Source: Gordonia sp. 'Campus' (GTDB lineage: Bacteria; Actinomycetota; Actinomycetes; Mycobacteriales; Mycobacteriaceae). From it: a stretch of 64,000 nucleotides of DNA. Positions 25,041-34,006 of this stretch are shown in pieces (the first letter of the stretch is position 1; the number at the start of each line of letters is the position of its first letter). Where the stretch lies: the NCBI RefSeq assembly GCF_022206305.1, contig NZ_JAKOIW010000005.1:62001-126000 (forward strand), read 5' to 3'. Under the pieces are notes generated by a model. That model did no database searches. It was not told the origin of the DNA and was given only the letters and a program-made list of their open reading frames with translations. A program made the position numbers and the translations under genes.

Positions 25041-26096
25041 ATGTCCACAGCAACAGAATCCACAGCAACGGTCTCCGGAGCGGCAGAAAACGGTGCTGAC
25101 AGCGCCGTGCCGGCCGTGCGGTCGACCACCTATGTGAAGGCCTTCAACGAAGGTGTCGCGCAGGTGATGCGCGCGGACGAAAACGTCTTCGTGATCGGCG
25201 AGGACGTGGCCGCATACGGCGGCGTCTTCCACATGTACGACGGTCTGCTCGCCGAGTTCGGCAAGCGCCGCATGGTCGACACGCCCATCGCCGAGATGGG
25301 TCTGATCGGCCTCGGTGTCGGTGCGGCGGCTCGTGGCCTGCGCCCGATCGTCGACATCATGTTCATGGACTTCCTCGCCGTCGCCCTCGACCAGGTCGTG
25401 AACCAGGCCGCCAAGATGAAGTTCATGTACGGCGGCGAGGTCAAGGTGCCCATGGTCATCGCCGTCGCCTACGGCGCCGGGGTGAGCGCGGGGGCGCAGC
25501 ACTCGCAGAGCCTGGAGTCCTGGTTGGCCCACACCCCGGGACTCAAGGTCGTCATGCCGTCGAATGCACGAGATGCCAAGGGCCTCATCGTCTCCGCGGT
25601 GCGCGACGACAACCCCGTCGTCTTCATGCTGAACAAGGTGCTGCTCGGTTCGCGCGGGGAGGTGCCCGAGGAGGTCTACGAGATCCCGATCGGGGAGGCG
25701 GCTGTCGCCCGCACCGGTGACGACGTGACGATCGTCGCGTTCGGCCGGATGGTCGCCGAGGCGCTCAAGGCGGCCGATGCGTTGGCCGAGAAGGGGATCT
25801 CCGCCGAGGTCATCGACCCGCGGTCGGTGCAGCCGCTCGACACCGCGACGATCGTCGAATCGGCGCGCAAGACCAACCGCATCCTCGTGGTCCACGAGGC
25901 GGTCACGTTCGGCGGCATCGGCGCCGAGGTCGCGGCGCAGATCCAGGAGGAGGCGTTCGACCACCTCGACGCGCCCGTGCTGCGGATCGGTGCTCCGTTC
26001 ACGCCCGTCCCGTTCAGCACGCCGCTCGAGAAGGCCTACGTGCCGGACGCGGACCGCATCGTCGCCGGTGCCCAGCGACTCCTGGAAAGGAACTGA
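25041..26096 (+). CDS. 2-oxoacid/acetoin dehydrogenase E1 beta subunit
   Basis: This 351-aa protein completes the E1 heterotetramer. Characteristic blocks: VFVIGEDVAAYGGVF, then DTPIAEMGLIGLGVGAA, the pyrimidine-binding domain, and EVIDPRSVQPLD in the C-terminal transketolase-like domain. It lies 18 bp after E1 alpha and 2 bp before the E2 start. Its N terminus has about 25 extra Thr/Ala residues. Confidence 0.9.
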   Translation: MSTATESTATVSGAAENGADSAVPAVRSTTYVKAFNEGVAQVMRADENVFVIGEDVAAYGGVFHMYDGLLAEFGKRRMVDTPIAEMGLIGLGVGAAARGLRPIVDIMFMDFLAVALDQVVNQAAKMKFMYGGEVKVPMVIAVAYGAGVSAGAQHSQSLESWLAHTPGLKVVMPSNARDAKGLIVSAVRDDNPVVFMLNKVLLGSRGEVPEEVYEIPIGEAAVARTGDDVTIVAFGRMVAEALKAADALAEKGISAEVIDPRSVQPLDTATIVESARKTNRILVVHEAVTFGGIGAEVAAQIQEEAFDHLDAPVLRIGAPFTPVPFSTPLEKAYVPDADRIVAGAQRLLERN

Positions 26097-26098
26097 TC

Positions 26099-27544
26099 GT
26101 GGCCTTCCAGATCGTGCTGCCCAAACTGGGGCTCACCATGCAGGAAGGTGTCATCGGGGAGTGGGTCGCCCAACCCGGACAGCGGGTCGCGTTGGGCGAC
26201 ACCCTGTTCCGGGTCGAGACCGACAAGGTCGACGTCGACGTCGAGGCAGAGGCCGAAGGTGTGTTGGCCACCAATGCGGACAACGGTGCGGTGCTGCCGG
26301 TCGGGTCCGTGGTCGGTTGGCTCCTCGCCGACGGTGAATCTGCGCCCGACGGTGGATCAATCCCCACCGCACCCGATTCCAAGTCGACGGCCGCAGCCGA
26401 GAGCACACCGGAGGCGACACCGGCCGTCATCCCCTCGGAGGTGAACGCGCCCGGCGGCGCCCGGCTCAAGGCATCCCCGAACGCTCGCCGCGTCGCTTCC
26501 GAGGCCGGCGTCGACCTGCGCCGTCTCACCGGGACAGGGCCCGGTGGTCGGATCGTGTCCGAGGATGTCGAGGACTTCCTCGCGCGCCCGCAGGCAGAAC
26601 AGTCCGTTCCGGAGGCTCCCGCGTCCGCAACATCGGAGGGCGGGGTTCCGGGGAGTGCCGCGACATTCGTGGGTCCGGTCGTCCGCAAACTCGCCGCCGA
26701 ACTCGGGGTTGACCTCGCGACCGTGAGCGGCAGCGGGATCGGTGGCCGGGTCACCCGCGCCGACGTGGAACGCGCCGCCACGGGTCGATCCCGTTCCGCC
26801 GCAGACACTTCTGCTGCCGCGCCGGCTTCGGCGTCGGTCGGTCCGCAACCCGGTGATGTGATCCCGCTGCGTGGTATGCGCGGTGCCATCGCCCGGAACA
26901 TGATGGACAGCCTGCACTCCATGGCGCAGCTCACCCACGGATACGAAGTCGATGTCACCGACCTCGTCGCGGTGCGCGCCGCGCTCAAGGAGGAGTCGGC
27001 CGCCGCCGGGCGTCGAGCGCCGAGTCTCAACGACTTCATCATCCGGGCCGCGGCACTTGCGCTTCGCCGGCACCCGTTGCTCAACGCCGGGATCGTCGAC
27101 GACCAGATCGTGGTCGCCGAACGTGTCGACATCGGCGTCGCCGTCGCTGTCGACGGAGGTCTCGTGGTTCCGGTCGTCCGCGACGCCGATCAGCTGTCGG
27201 TCGGCGAGATCGCGGGCAACACCACCGAACTGGCCGCTGCTGCACGCAACGGAAAGCTCGGGCTCGCCGACCTCGAGCGCGCCACCTTCTCGGTCAGCAC
27301 CCTCGGCTCCTACGGGGTGGACTTCTTCACCCCGGTCATCAACCCGGGCAACGTCGCGATACTGGGCGTGGGCCGGGTGAAGGACGGATTCCGTTGGGAG
27401 GGAGACACACCGGTGCGCACGCAGGTGCTCACGCTGAGTCTCACCTTCGATCACCGCGCGGTCGACGGTGCTCCCGCCGCGGAGTACCTGCGCACGGTCG
27501 GTGAGATCCTCGGCCGTCCACTCACCCTGCTCTCGGGGGCGTGA
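26099..27544 (+). CDS. Dihydrolipoamide acyltransferase (E2) with two subunit-binding domains
   Basis: This E2 core protein is 481 aa. The lipoyl domain spans residues 1-80 with the modified Lys43 in ETDKVDVD. A Ser/Ala/Pro linker leads to two peripheral subunit-binding domains: one near residues 120-158 (ASPNARRVASEAGVDL ... GTGPGGRIVSEDV) and another near 197-230 (VRKLAAELGVDL ... GSGIGGRVTRADV). The catalytic domain ends with HRAVDG (His452). Two such domains in one chain are uncommon. The GTG start lies 2 bp after E1 beta. The acyl specificity is unknown. Confidence 0.9.
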   Translation: MAFQIVLPKLGLTMQEGVIGEWVAQPGQRVALGDTLFRVETDKVDVDVEAEAEGVLATNADNGAVLPVGSVVGWLLADGESAPDGGSIPTAPDSKSTAAAESTPEATPAVIPSEVNAPGGARLKASPNARRVASEAGVDLRRLTGTGPGGRIVSEDVEDFLARPQAEQSVPEAPASATSEGGVPGSAATFVGPVVRKLAAELGVDLATVSGSGIGGRVTRADVERAATGRSRSAADTSAAAPASASVGPQPGDVIPLRGMRGAIARNMMDSLHSMAQLTHGYEVDVTDLVAVRAALKEESAAAGRRAPSLNDFIIRAAALALRRHPLLNAGIVDDQIVVAERVDIGVAVAVDGGLVVPVVRDADQLSVGEIAGNTTELAAAARNGKLGLADLERATFSVSTLGSYGVDFFTPVINPGNVAILGVGRVKDGFRWEGDTPVRTQVLTLSLTFDHRAVDGAPAAEYLRTVGEILGRPLTLLSGA

Positions 27545-27930
27545 CGGAGATGTCAGCGGTTGTCGACGACACACTGTTCGCGCAGCTCGACCCGCCGGTA
27601 CTCGCCGGATCGGACTGCGCGGAGTGTGCAGTTGTCGCGTTCCCTGCTGTGACGCGTTGTCCCGGCTGTGCCGGCACATCGGTGTCGCGGGTCGCGCTAC
27701 CGCAGCGCGGAACGGTGTGGACATGGACGGAGCAGGCCTTCGCTCCGAAACCCCCGTTCCGCGTTCCCGACTCGGGCTTCGAGCCCTTCGTCGTGGCCTA
27801 CGTCGATCTGGGCGTCGTCCTGGTGGAGTCCCGCGTGACGTCGCCGGTCCGGATCGGCGACGAGGTCGAACTGCGACTGCTCGATCTCGGCGACTGCACC
27901 ACTTTCGCGTTCGAGAAGGTCGCCGGATGA
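27541..27930 (+). CDS. DUF35 zinc-ribbon/OB-fold protein (thiolase partner)
   Basis: This 129-aa protein has an N-terminal zinc ribbon (CAEC ... CPGC) and a C-terminal OB-like fold (GTVWTWTEQAFAP ... FEPFVVAYVDLG). Proteins of this family bind CoA thioesters or assemble with SCP-x/Ltp2-type thiolases, as in steroid side-chain cleavage. The GTG overlaps the E2 stop and its own stop overlaps the thiolase ATG, so all three are coupled. It is a likely obligatory partner of the next gene. Confidence 0.88.
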   Translation: MTEMSAVVDDTLFAQLDPPVLAGSDCAECAVVAFPAVTRCPGCAGTSVSRVALPQRGTVWTWTEQAFAPKPPFRVPDSGFEPFVVAYVDLGVVLVESRVTSPVRIGDEVELRLLDLGDCTTFAFEKVAG

Positions 27931-29090
27931 GCGTGAGTAGAAGGAATGCAGGCGTCCACATCGTCGGGGTCGGAATGCATGCCTTCGGCAGACACGGCGA
28001 CGTCAGCGGCATGGATATGGGCGAGAGCGCGCTACGCGCGGCCCTCGCCGACGCCGGCCTCGACTGGTCCTCGATCGACGCGGCCGTCGGCGGCAGCAAT
28101 GTCTCGGGCAAGCCGGACTCGCTCGTCTCGCGACTCGGACTCACGGGCATCCCCTTCGTCACCGTCAAGAACGGTTGCGCCACGGGCGGTGTTGCGCTGG
28201 CGACCGCAGCCGACATGATCACGTCCGGACGCGCAGACGTCGTGGCCGTCGTCGGATTCGACAAGCACGAACGCGGGGCCTTCGGTTCCGACCCGGCCGC
28301 GTACGGTCTCGGACCCTGGTATGCCCGGTCCGGGATGATGGTCACCACCCAGTACTTCGCGATGAAGACGCGCAGGTATTTTCACGTCCATGGGCTCGAC
28401 GAGTCGTTGCTCGGAGCGGCCGCCGAGCGCGCATTCGCCAATGGCGCCGCGCACCCGATGGCGTGGCGTCGTAAACCCCTGACGGAGGCCGAGATCCTGG
28501 CGGCGGCGCCGGTGAACAGCCCGCTGACCCAGTACATGTTCTGCTCCCCCGGGGAGGGCGGTGTCGCCCTGATCCTCGCGTCCGGCGACCGCGCCGCGGA
28601 CATGTGCGACAAGCCGGTCCGGCTCGCGGCCGCGGAAGTGCGGACACGACGCTTCGGTTCCTTCGAGGTGTTCTCGCCGTGGCTGACCACCGACCCGGTG
28701 CACAGCCCCAGCATCGATGCCGCGGCAGCTGCTTTCGCGACGGCGGGGGTCGGCCCGTCCGACGTCGACGTCGCACAGGTGCAGGACACCGACAGCGGTT
28801 CGGAGATCATCCATCTCGCCGAGACCGGGCTGTGTGGGCACGGCGAACAGGGTGAGCTGATCCGCTCGGGCGCAACCGATGTCGACGGAACCACACCGGT
28901 CAACACCGACGGCGGTTGTCTCGCCAACGGCGAGCCGATCGGCGCATCCGGCCTGCGCCAGGTACACGAGGTGGTTCGTCAGCTGCAGGGTCGTGCCGAG
29001 GGCAAACAGGTGCCGGGTGCACCGAAGGTCGGTTTCACCCATGTCTATGGCGCGCCGGGACTGTCGGCGTGCACGGTTCTGACTGTCTGA
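27927..29090 (+). CDS. Thiolase-like lipid-transfer protein (SCP-x/Ltp type)
   Basis: This 387-aa thiolase-superfamily protein opens with VHIVGVGMHAFGR. The nucleophile position has Cys in VKNGCATGGVAL. The C-terminal block contains GGCLANGEPIGASGLRQVHE and ends HVYGAPGLSACTVL, as in the SCP-x/Ltp subgroup. Members catalyse thiolysis or retro-aldol cleavage of branched acyl-CoA. ATG 27927 overlaps the DUF35 stop. With the DUF35 protein and acyl-CoA dehydrogenase it forms a chain-shortening unit. Confidence 0.87.
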   Translation: MSVSRRNAGVHIVGVGMHAFGRHGDVSGMDMGESALRAALADAGLDWSSIDAAVGGSNVSGKPDSLVSRLGLTGIPFVTVKNGCATGGVALATAADMITSGRADVVAVVGFDKHERGAFGSDPAAYGLGPWYARSGMMVTTQYFAMKTRRYFHVHGLDESLLGAAAERAFANGAAHPMAWRRKPLTEAEILAAAPVNSPLTQYMFCSPGEGGVALILASGDRAADMCDKPVRLAAAEVRTRRFGSFEVFSPWLTTDPVHSPSIDAAAAAFATAGVGPSDVDVAQVQDTDSGSEIIHLAETGLCGHGEQGELIRSGATDVDGTTPVNTDGGCLANGEPIGASGLRQVHEVVRQLQGRAEGKQVPGAPKVGFTHVYGAPGLSACTVLTV

Positions 29091-29101
29091 GGAGGTTGCC
29101 G

Positions 29102-30364
29102 ATGTCGGCACCCGCATTGTCGACCACGGACCCGGACGGGTCGGACCTCGCGGTGTTCCGCACGGAGGTTCGCGAATGGCTCTCCGGGATCGCGGCACCC
29201 AAGTCGTCCACCCCGTCGGGGCCCGCCGATCTCGCGGTGTTCCGCAACCTGTCCGACGACGAGGAACGCCGGCTGCTCGACGCGGCGAGAGAGTACCGGC
29301 GCAAGCGCTACGACGCCGGGTACGGCGCACTGACACTCGCCGCCGAGCACGGGGGGCGGGGGTTGCCCGCGTCGTATGCGTCGGAGGTGGCCCGCGCCGA
29401 ACTCGAGTTCGACGTGCCCCCGTCGACCGAACTGATCAGTGTCACCACCGGACTGGTCGGTCCCGCGGTCGCGATGTTCGGCACCGACGAACAGCGCGAG
29501 GCGTACGCGCGACCTCTGCTGCGGACCGATCTCCTGGCCTGTCAGCTGTTCAGCGAACCGGGAGCCGGTTCCGACCTGGCCTCCCTGTCCTGTCGGGCCG
29601 TCCGCGACGGCGACGGCTGGCGCATCGACGGTCAGAAGGTCTGGTCCTCGGGCGCACGCTTCGCGGATCTCGGTATGTTGCTCGCGCGGACCGACCCCGA
29701 TCTGCCGAAACACAAGGGCATCACCGCGTTCCTGATCCCGTTGGACGCGCCCGGCGTCGAGATCCGACCGATTCGACAGATGAGCGGCGGGGCGTCGTTC
29801 AACGAGGTCTTCTTGAACGACGTCCGTATCCCGGACTCCGCCCGTCTCGGTGACATCGGCCAGGGGTGGAAGATCGCCGGTGCGACACTGTCTTTCGAAC
29901 GGACCGCGTCCGGATCGGTCACCCGCAAGAAGGGCGGCTCGGTCGACGAACTGGTCGGACTGGCGCAACAGGTCGGGGCCGCCGGGGATCCGGTCGTCCG
30001 CCAGCAGCTCGCCGACGTCTACATCCGGGCCGAACTGCGTAAGGCCACCGCCGATCGGGTGGCGCGTGCCGCCGCCGCCGGCCGGTCACCCGGTCCCGCT
30101 GCTTCCGTCGGCAAGTTGATGGCGTCCGATGTTCTCGTGAAGATCGGTGAGATCGCCGCGGATCTGCTGGGCAACGACATCGCGGTGGCGACCGACCCGA
30201 GTCGGTTCGCGTGGACCGAACACCTGCTCGGCAGCCCCGGGTACCGACTCGCGGGTGGTACCGACCAGATCCAGCGCAACATCATCGGTGAACGGGTGCT
30301 CGGCCTGCCGCCGGAGCCCCGAGCGGACAAGGACCGCCCGTTCTCGGCCCGCGACCGGCGCTGA
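29102..30364 (+). CDS. Acyl-CoA dehydrogenase, alpha-type
   Basis: This 420-aa FAD enzyme desaturates an acyl-CoA. Motifs: CQLFSEPGAGSDLA, WRIDGQKVWSSGA and the C-terminal GGTDQIQRNIIGERVLGLP. In actinobacterial sterol catabolism such proteins often pair with a shorter acyl-CoA dehydrogenase to form a heterotetramer; the 356-aa protein at 30382 is the evident candidate, though it is on the opposite strand. The ATG at 29102 follows a GGAGG site 6 bp upstream. Last gene of the E1-to-acyl-CoA-dehydrogenase run. Confidence 0.9.
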   Translation: MSAPALSTTDPDGSDLAVFRTEVREWLSGIAAPKSSTPSGPADLAVFRNLSDDEERRLLDAAREYRRKRYDAGYGALTLAAEHGGRGLPASYASEVARAELEFDVPPSTELISVTTGLVGPAVAMFGTDEQREAYARPLLRTDLLACQLFSEPGAGSDLASLSCRAVRDGDGWRIDGQKVWSSGARFADLGMLLARTDPDLPKHKGITAFLIPLDAPGVEIRPIRQMSGGASFNEVFLNDVRIPDSARLGDIGQGWKIAGATLSFERTASGSVTRKKGGSVDELVGLAQQVGAAGDPVVRQQLADVYIRAELRKATADRVARAAAAGRSPGPAASVGKLMASDVLVKIGEIAADLLGNDIAVATDPSRFAWTEHLLGSPGYRLAGGTDQIQRNIIGERVLGLPPEPRADKDRPFSARDRR

Positions 30365-30381
30365 GGATCACCTCGGGGGGC

Positions 30382-31452
30382 TCACCAACCCAGCGTCAGG
30401 GCGAGCCGCTCCCGGTGAAAAGTGCTGGTACCGAACAACTGTGCGTCGGCACGGGCCCGGCGGAAGTACAGATGTGAGTCGTGTTCCCAGGTGAAGCCGA
30501 TGCCGCCGTGCAGCTGGACGGCCTCGGCGGTGACCGTGCGGTAGCTGTCGGCACACCAGGCGCGGGCAAGGGAGGCAGCCTCGGCGAGGTCGGCGGAGTC
30601 GAGGGCGCGGGTGACAGCCGACCGGGACGACTCGACCAGCACCAGCAGGTCGGCGAGCGTGTGCTTCACGGCCTGGAAGCTGCCGATCGTGCGATCGAAC
30701 TGCCTGCGCTCCTTCACGTAGTCGACCGTCCGGTCGAGGCTGCGCTGCGCCCCGCCGAGTTGCTCGGCTGCCAGGACCAGGCACGCGACGTCGAGAGCCC
30801 CTACGATCGCCGACTCCGGTGTGCCCGCCACCGGGAGTCGACGCGCAGGCACCCCGGACAGCGTCACCGCGGCGTGTGCCCGGGACAGATCGAGGGTGGG
30901 CAGCGGGGTGGTCGACACTCCGGGAACCGTTGCGTCGCACAGGAACAGTGCGTCACCGGTGTCGGTTCGTGCCGCCACGACCAGCCATGCCGCACCCGCA
31001 GCACCCAGCGCCGAGGTCGCGACACCACTGATCGTCTGCTCCCCGGAGCCCGCATCGACGGCGAATGCGATGTCGTCGGCATCGAACCAGCCGTGCCGGT
31101 CGAGGCCGACGAAGGCTGCCGGTGCACCTTCGGCGATCTGCGCCAGCGCGTCGTCGGCGCCACCGGACCGGATGAGCACCTGCGATGCCAGCACCGTCGA
31201 CAGGAAGGGGACGGGCATCACGCCGGCGCCCAGTTCCTCGGCCACGACGAGGAGCTCGGGCAGACCACCGAGTCCACCGCACTCCTCGGGCAGTCCGAGG
31301 GCGGCGACACCGATCTGCTCGGCGAGGAGTGACCACGAACGTCCATCCCAGCCCGGGCCGTTCGGCGCCAGGTCACGACATACCGACGGTCCGCCCAGGG
31401 AATCGACGGCGTCGCGGACCGCCGATCTCAGGTCGTCGAGTTCGGTTGTCAT
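30382..31452 (-). CDS. Acyl-CoA dehydrogenase, short beta-type
   Basis: This 356-aa protein is short for the family. The N-terminal helical domain has GVAALGLPEECGGLGGLPELL; the C-terminal domain has RRQFDRTIGSFQAVKHTLADLL and the ending QLHGGIGFTWEHDSHLYFRRA. The FAD/adenine-binding middle is reduced, as in the beta subunits of alpha2-beta2 dehydrogenases of sterol breakdown. It is convergent with its likely partner at 29102 and lies 10 bp after the end of the dikinase-like gene, so it is probably the last gene of the leftward operon from 34629. Confidence 0.88.
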   Translation of the reverse strand: MTTELDDLRSAVRDAVDSLGGPSVCRDLAPNGPGWDGRSWSLLAEQIGVAALGLPEECGGLGGLPELLVVAEELGAGVMPVPFLSTVLASQVLIRSGGADDALAQIAEGAPAAFVGLDRHGWFDADDIAFAVDAGSGEQTISGVATSALGAAGAAWLVVAARTDTGDALFLCDATVPGVSTTPLPTLDLSRAHAAVTLSGVPARRLPVAGTPESAIVGALDVACLVLAAEQLGGAQRSLDRTVDYVKERRQFDRTIGSFQAVKHTLADLLVLVESSRSAVTRALDSADLAEAASLARAWCADSYRTVTAEAVQLHGGIGFTWEHDSHLYFRRARADAQLFGTSTFHRERLALTLGW

Positions 31453-31462
31453 GGTGAGCCTC

Positions 31463-34006
31463 TCAGTCAGCGGTCAGCACCGCACGGGCGGCGGCCAGAC
31501 GGGCCACCGGGACCCGTCGAGGTGAGCACGACACGTAGTGCAGGCCGACCGAGTTCAGGAAGTCGATCGACGACGGGTCACCGCCGTGCTCACCGCACAC
31601 CCCGAGTTTGATGTCGGGTTTGGTACTGCGGGCAAGCAGCACCGCCCGGGACACGAGGGCGCCGACCCCGTCGGGGTCGAGGACCGCGAACGGGCTGTCG
31701 GAGAGCAGGCCGTGCTCGAGATAGTGCGTCAGCATGGACTTCTCGACATCGTCGCGCGAGAAGCCGTAGGTGAGCTGGGTGAGGTCGTTGGTACCGAAGG
31801 AGAGGAAATCGGCGTCTTCGGCGAGTGAACCGGCGAGGAGCGCCGCGCGTGGCGTCTCGACCATGCTGCCCACCTTGTAGGGCACCATCACCCCGGTGTC
31901 GGCGGTCACCGCGGCCGCCGCCTCGTGCACCTGCGCGATCGCTCGCGAGAGCTCGCCGGGCAGCGACACCAGTGGGATCATCACCTCCAACTGCGGGGTC
32001 AATCCTTCGGCGTGCACGCTGACCCAGGCGCGGAACAGCGCCTCTGCCTGAGCGGGATACAGACGCTTCTGGACCATCGCGAACCGCACGCCGCGGAGAC
32101 CGAGCATCGGATTGGACTCGTGTGCGTCGGCGGCACGTCGCGCCTGCGCCTCGTCGCGGTAGTCGCCGTCGGCGGGAAGGAACTCGTGGAGTGGCGCGTC
32201 GAGCAGCCGGACGGTGATGGGCCGGTCTCCGACGACGCGCAGCAGCTCGGTGAAGTCGGCCTGCTGCGCGGCGGTCAGGGCGGCGATGGCGTCGAGTTCC
32301 TCGGCGTCGGATTCGGCGAGCACGAGTCGCTGGACGAGCGGCAATTGGTCGCCCAGGAATTGATGCTCGGTACGGCACAGGCCGATTCCTTCGGCGCCCA
32401 GGCGGAACGCCGTCGCCGCGTCCTCGGCGTTGTCGGCATTGGCGCGCACTCCGAGACGGCGGATGTCGTCGGCCCAGCCCAGCAGGCGGTCGAGCTCGGC
32501 CGAGGGTTCGGCGGGGCGGATGGTGACCGCGCCGCGGTAGACGTGACCGGTGCGTCCGTTGAGGGACACCACCTCACCCTCGGTGAGTGTCAGGTCACCG
32601 TTCGTCACCGTCCCGGTGGCACGATCGATGCGCAGGTCGGTGGCGCCGCAGACCGCCGGACGCCCGGCGCCTCGCGCGACGACGGCCGCATGCGACGCCA
32701 GTCCGCCGTTCGAGGTCAGGACCGCGGTGGCCGCGAGAAGTGCGGGGACGTCGGCCGGGCTGGTCTCGGAAGCCACCAGGATCACGTTGCGGCCCTGCGC
32801 AGCCCACTGCAGCGCGGTGTCGGCGCTGAGTGCGATCTCGCCGGTCGCCGCGCCCGGCGACGCGGGCAGGCCACGCGCGACGAGCTGTTCGCCACCGGTC
32901 AGCTTGATCTGCGGATGGAGGAGGTCCTGCATCAGGTCCGGGTCGAGCATCGCGACGGCCTCGCGACGGCCGATGGCATGGTCGTTGACGAGATCGACGG
33001 CGAGAGTGGTGATCGCCCGGGGTCCGGGGTGTTCGACAGCACCTGCACTGAGCAATGCCAGCTGGCGGTCGCGGACCTCGAACTCGACCTGCGCGACTCC
33101 GCGCAGATGAGGTTCGAGCGTGGCGAAGATCTGGTCGAGGATGGCCGTGCCACCGGGCATCGCGCCCAGCGGCTCACCGGGGCCGGGCTCGGGATCGGTG
33201 CGGCGCACGCCGAGATGGAACACCCCGCTCGGGGCGTACTTGCCGGTCTCGAGGTCACGGCTGACCGCCGATCCATAGCCCGACTCGTTCCATGAACCCA
33301 GACGAAGGGCGCGGAGGTGAAGCGCGATGCCGAGATCGTCGGGCAGCGACAAGGCCTTGCGTGCCCGCTGCCCGCGCGGCGACGCCCATCGGGTCAGCAT
33401 CGCCTTGGCGGCGAGCCCGAGCTGTTCGGCCGGGTCGGCCGGGAAGGCGGCCCCCGTCGCGTCCACGATGAGATCGAGCAGAGCCGGAACGCGTGCGCGG
33501 CTGTCGGAATGATCGTCGACCACATCGTCGAGGTCGTCGGCGTCGACGCCGAGTGCGTTCTCCGCGATGAACCGGAGCGTCTCGGCCCACGAGTCGTAGA
33601 TGTCGCGATCACGGCCGATCACGTCGACGAGGGCGTCGACGTTGCGCGGGGACAAGCCGATCACCGAGATGGCCGGCGGAAGAGCCGACACCGGCACCGC
33701 CGCACTGCATCTCAGGTGCATCAGCATGGGGCGCCGCTCGGTGCGGACCGCGGGCCAGATGCCGCGAACAGCGAGCTTCTCCAACAGATCGATGGCGACC
33801 CCGGCGGTCTCGCGGTTGGCGAGCTCTTCGCCCGCCCCGACCGGGATCGTCAGGCCGGGCACGACCGGAAGGCCGAGACCGACGAGGTTGTCCATCTCGA
33901 CACCGTGGACGCCGAGATCCGCCGCGCCGAGGCCACGTGCCCGTCCCTGACCGTGGGGTACCGCGATCCGGGTGAGGGTGTGCACCGTGCTGTCGGAGAG
34001 GGTCAT
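31463..34006 (-). CDS. Pyruvate phosphate dikinase-like protein with degenerate ATP half
   Basis: This 847-aa protein is shaped like PPDK. The phosphohistidine domain (His439 in GGLASHAAVVARGAG) and PEP/pyruvate barrel are intact: GLCRTEHQFL, ITVRLLDAPLHEFLP, LSFGTNDLTQLTYGFSRDD and Cys804 in GVCGEHGGDPSS. The ATP-grasp half is not. The Gly-Lys of GGKGANL reads GLGAADL (residues 25-31), the VRSGAR-x-SMPGMMDT block reads LRCSAAVPVSALPPAI (98-113), and LQTRNGKRT at the domain end reads LSAGAVEHP (319-327). It may be a PEP-dependent histidine phosphocarrier rather than a true dikinase (inference). It overlaps the partner gene upstream by 4 nt. Confidence 0.85.
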   Translation of the reverse strand: MTLSDSTVHTLTRIAVPHGQGRARGLGAADLGVHGVEMDNLVGLGLPVVPGLTIPVGAGEELANRETAGVAIDLLEKLAVRGIWPAVRTERRPMLMHLRCSAAVPVSALPPAISVIGLSPRNVDALVDVIGRDRDIYDSWAETLRFIAENALGVDADDLDDVVDDHSDSRARVPALLDLIVDATGAAFPADPAEQLGLAAKAMLTRWASPRGQRARKALSLPDDLGIALHLRALRLGSWNESGYGSAVSRDLETGKYAPSGVFHLGVRRTDPEPGPGEPLGAMPGGTAILDQIFATLEPHLRGVAQVEFEVRDRQLALLSAGAVEHPGPRAITTLAVDLVNDHAIGRREAVAMLDPDLMQDLLHPQIKLTGGEQLVARGLPASPGAATGEIALSADTALQWAAQGRNVILVASETSPADVPALLAATAVLTSNGGLASHAAVVARGAGRPAVCGATDLRIDRATGTVTNGDLTLTEGEVVSLNGRTGHVYRGAVTIRPAEPSAELDRLLGWADDIRRLGVRANADNAEDAATAFRLGAEGIGLCRTEHQFLGDQLPLVQRLVLAESDAEELDAIAALTAAQQADFTELLRVVGDRPITVRLLDAPLHEFLPADGDYRDEAQARRAADAHESNPMLGLRGVRFAMVQKRLYPAQAEALFRAWVSVHAEGLTPQLEVMIPLVSLPGELSRAIAQVHEAAAAVTADTGVMVPYKVGSMVETPRAALLAGSLAEDADFLSFGTNDLTQLTYGFSRDDVEKSMLTHYLEHGLLSDSPFAVLDPDGVGALVSRAVLLARSTKPDIKLGVCGEHGGDPSSIDFLNSVGLHYVSCSPRRVPVARLAAARAVLTAD

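Noticed and set aside
31463-34006. Calling the dikinase-like gene PTS enzyme I
   Set aside because: Length and the N-terminal region follow PPDK, and no HPr or enzyme II genes are present; an enzyme I-like activity is only a hypothesis.
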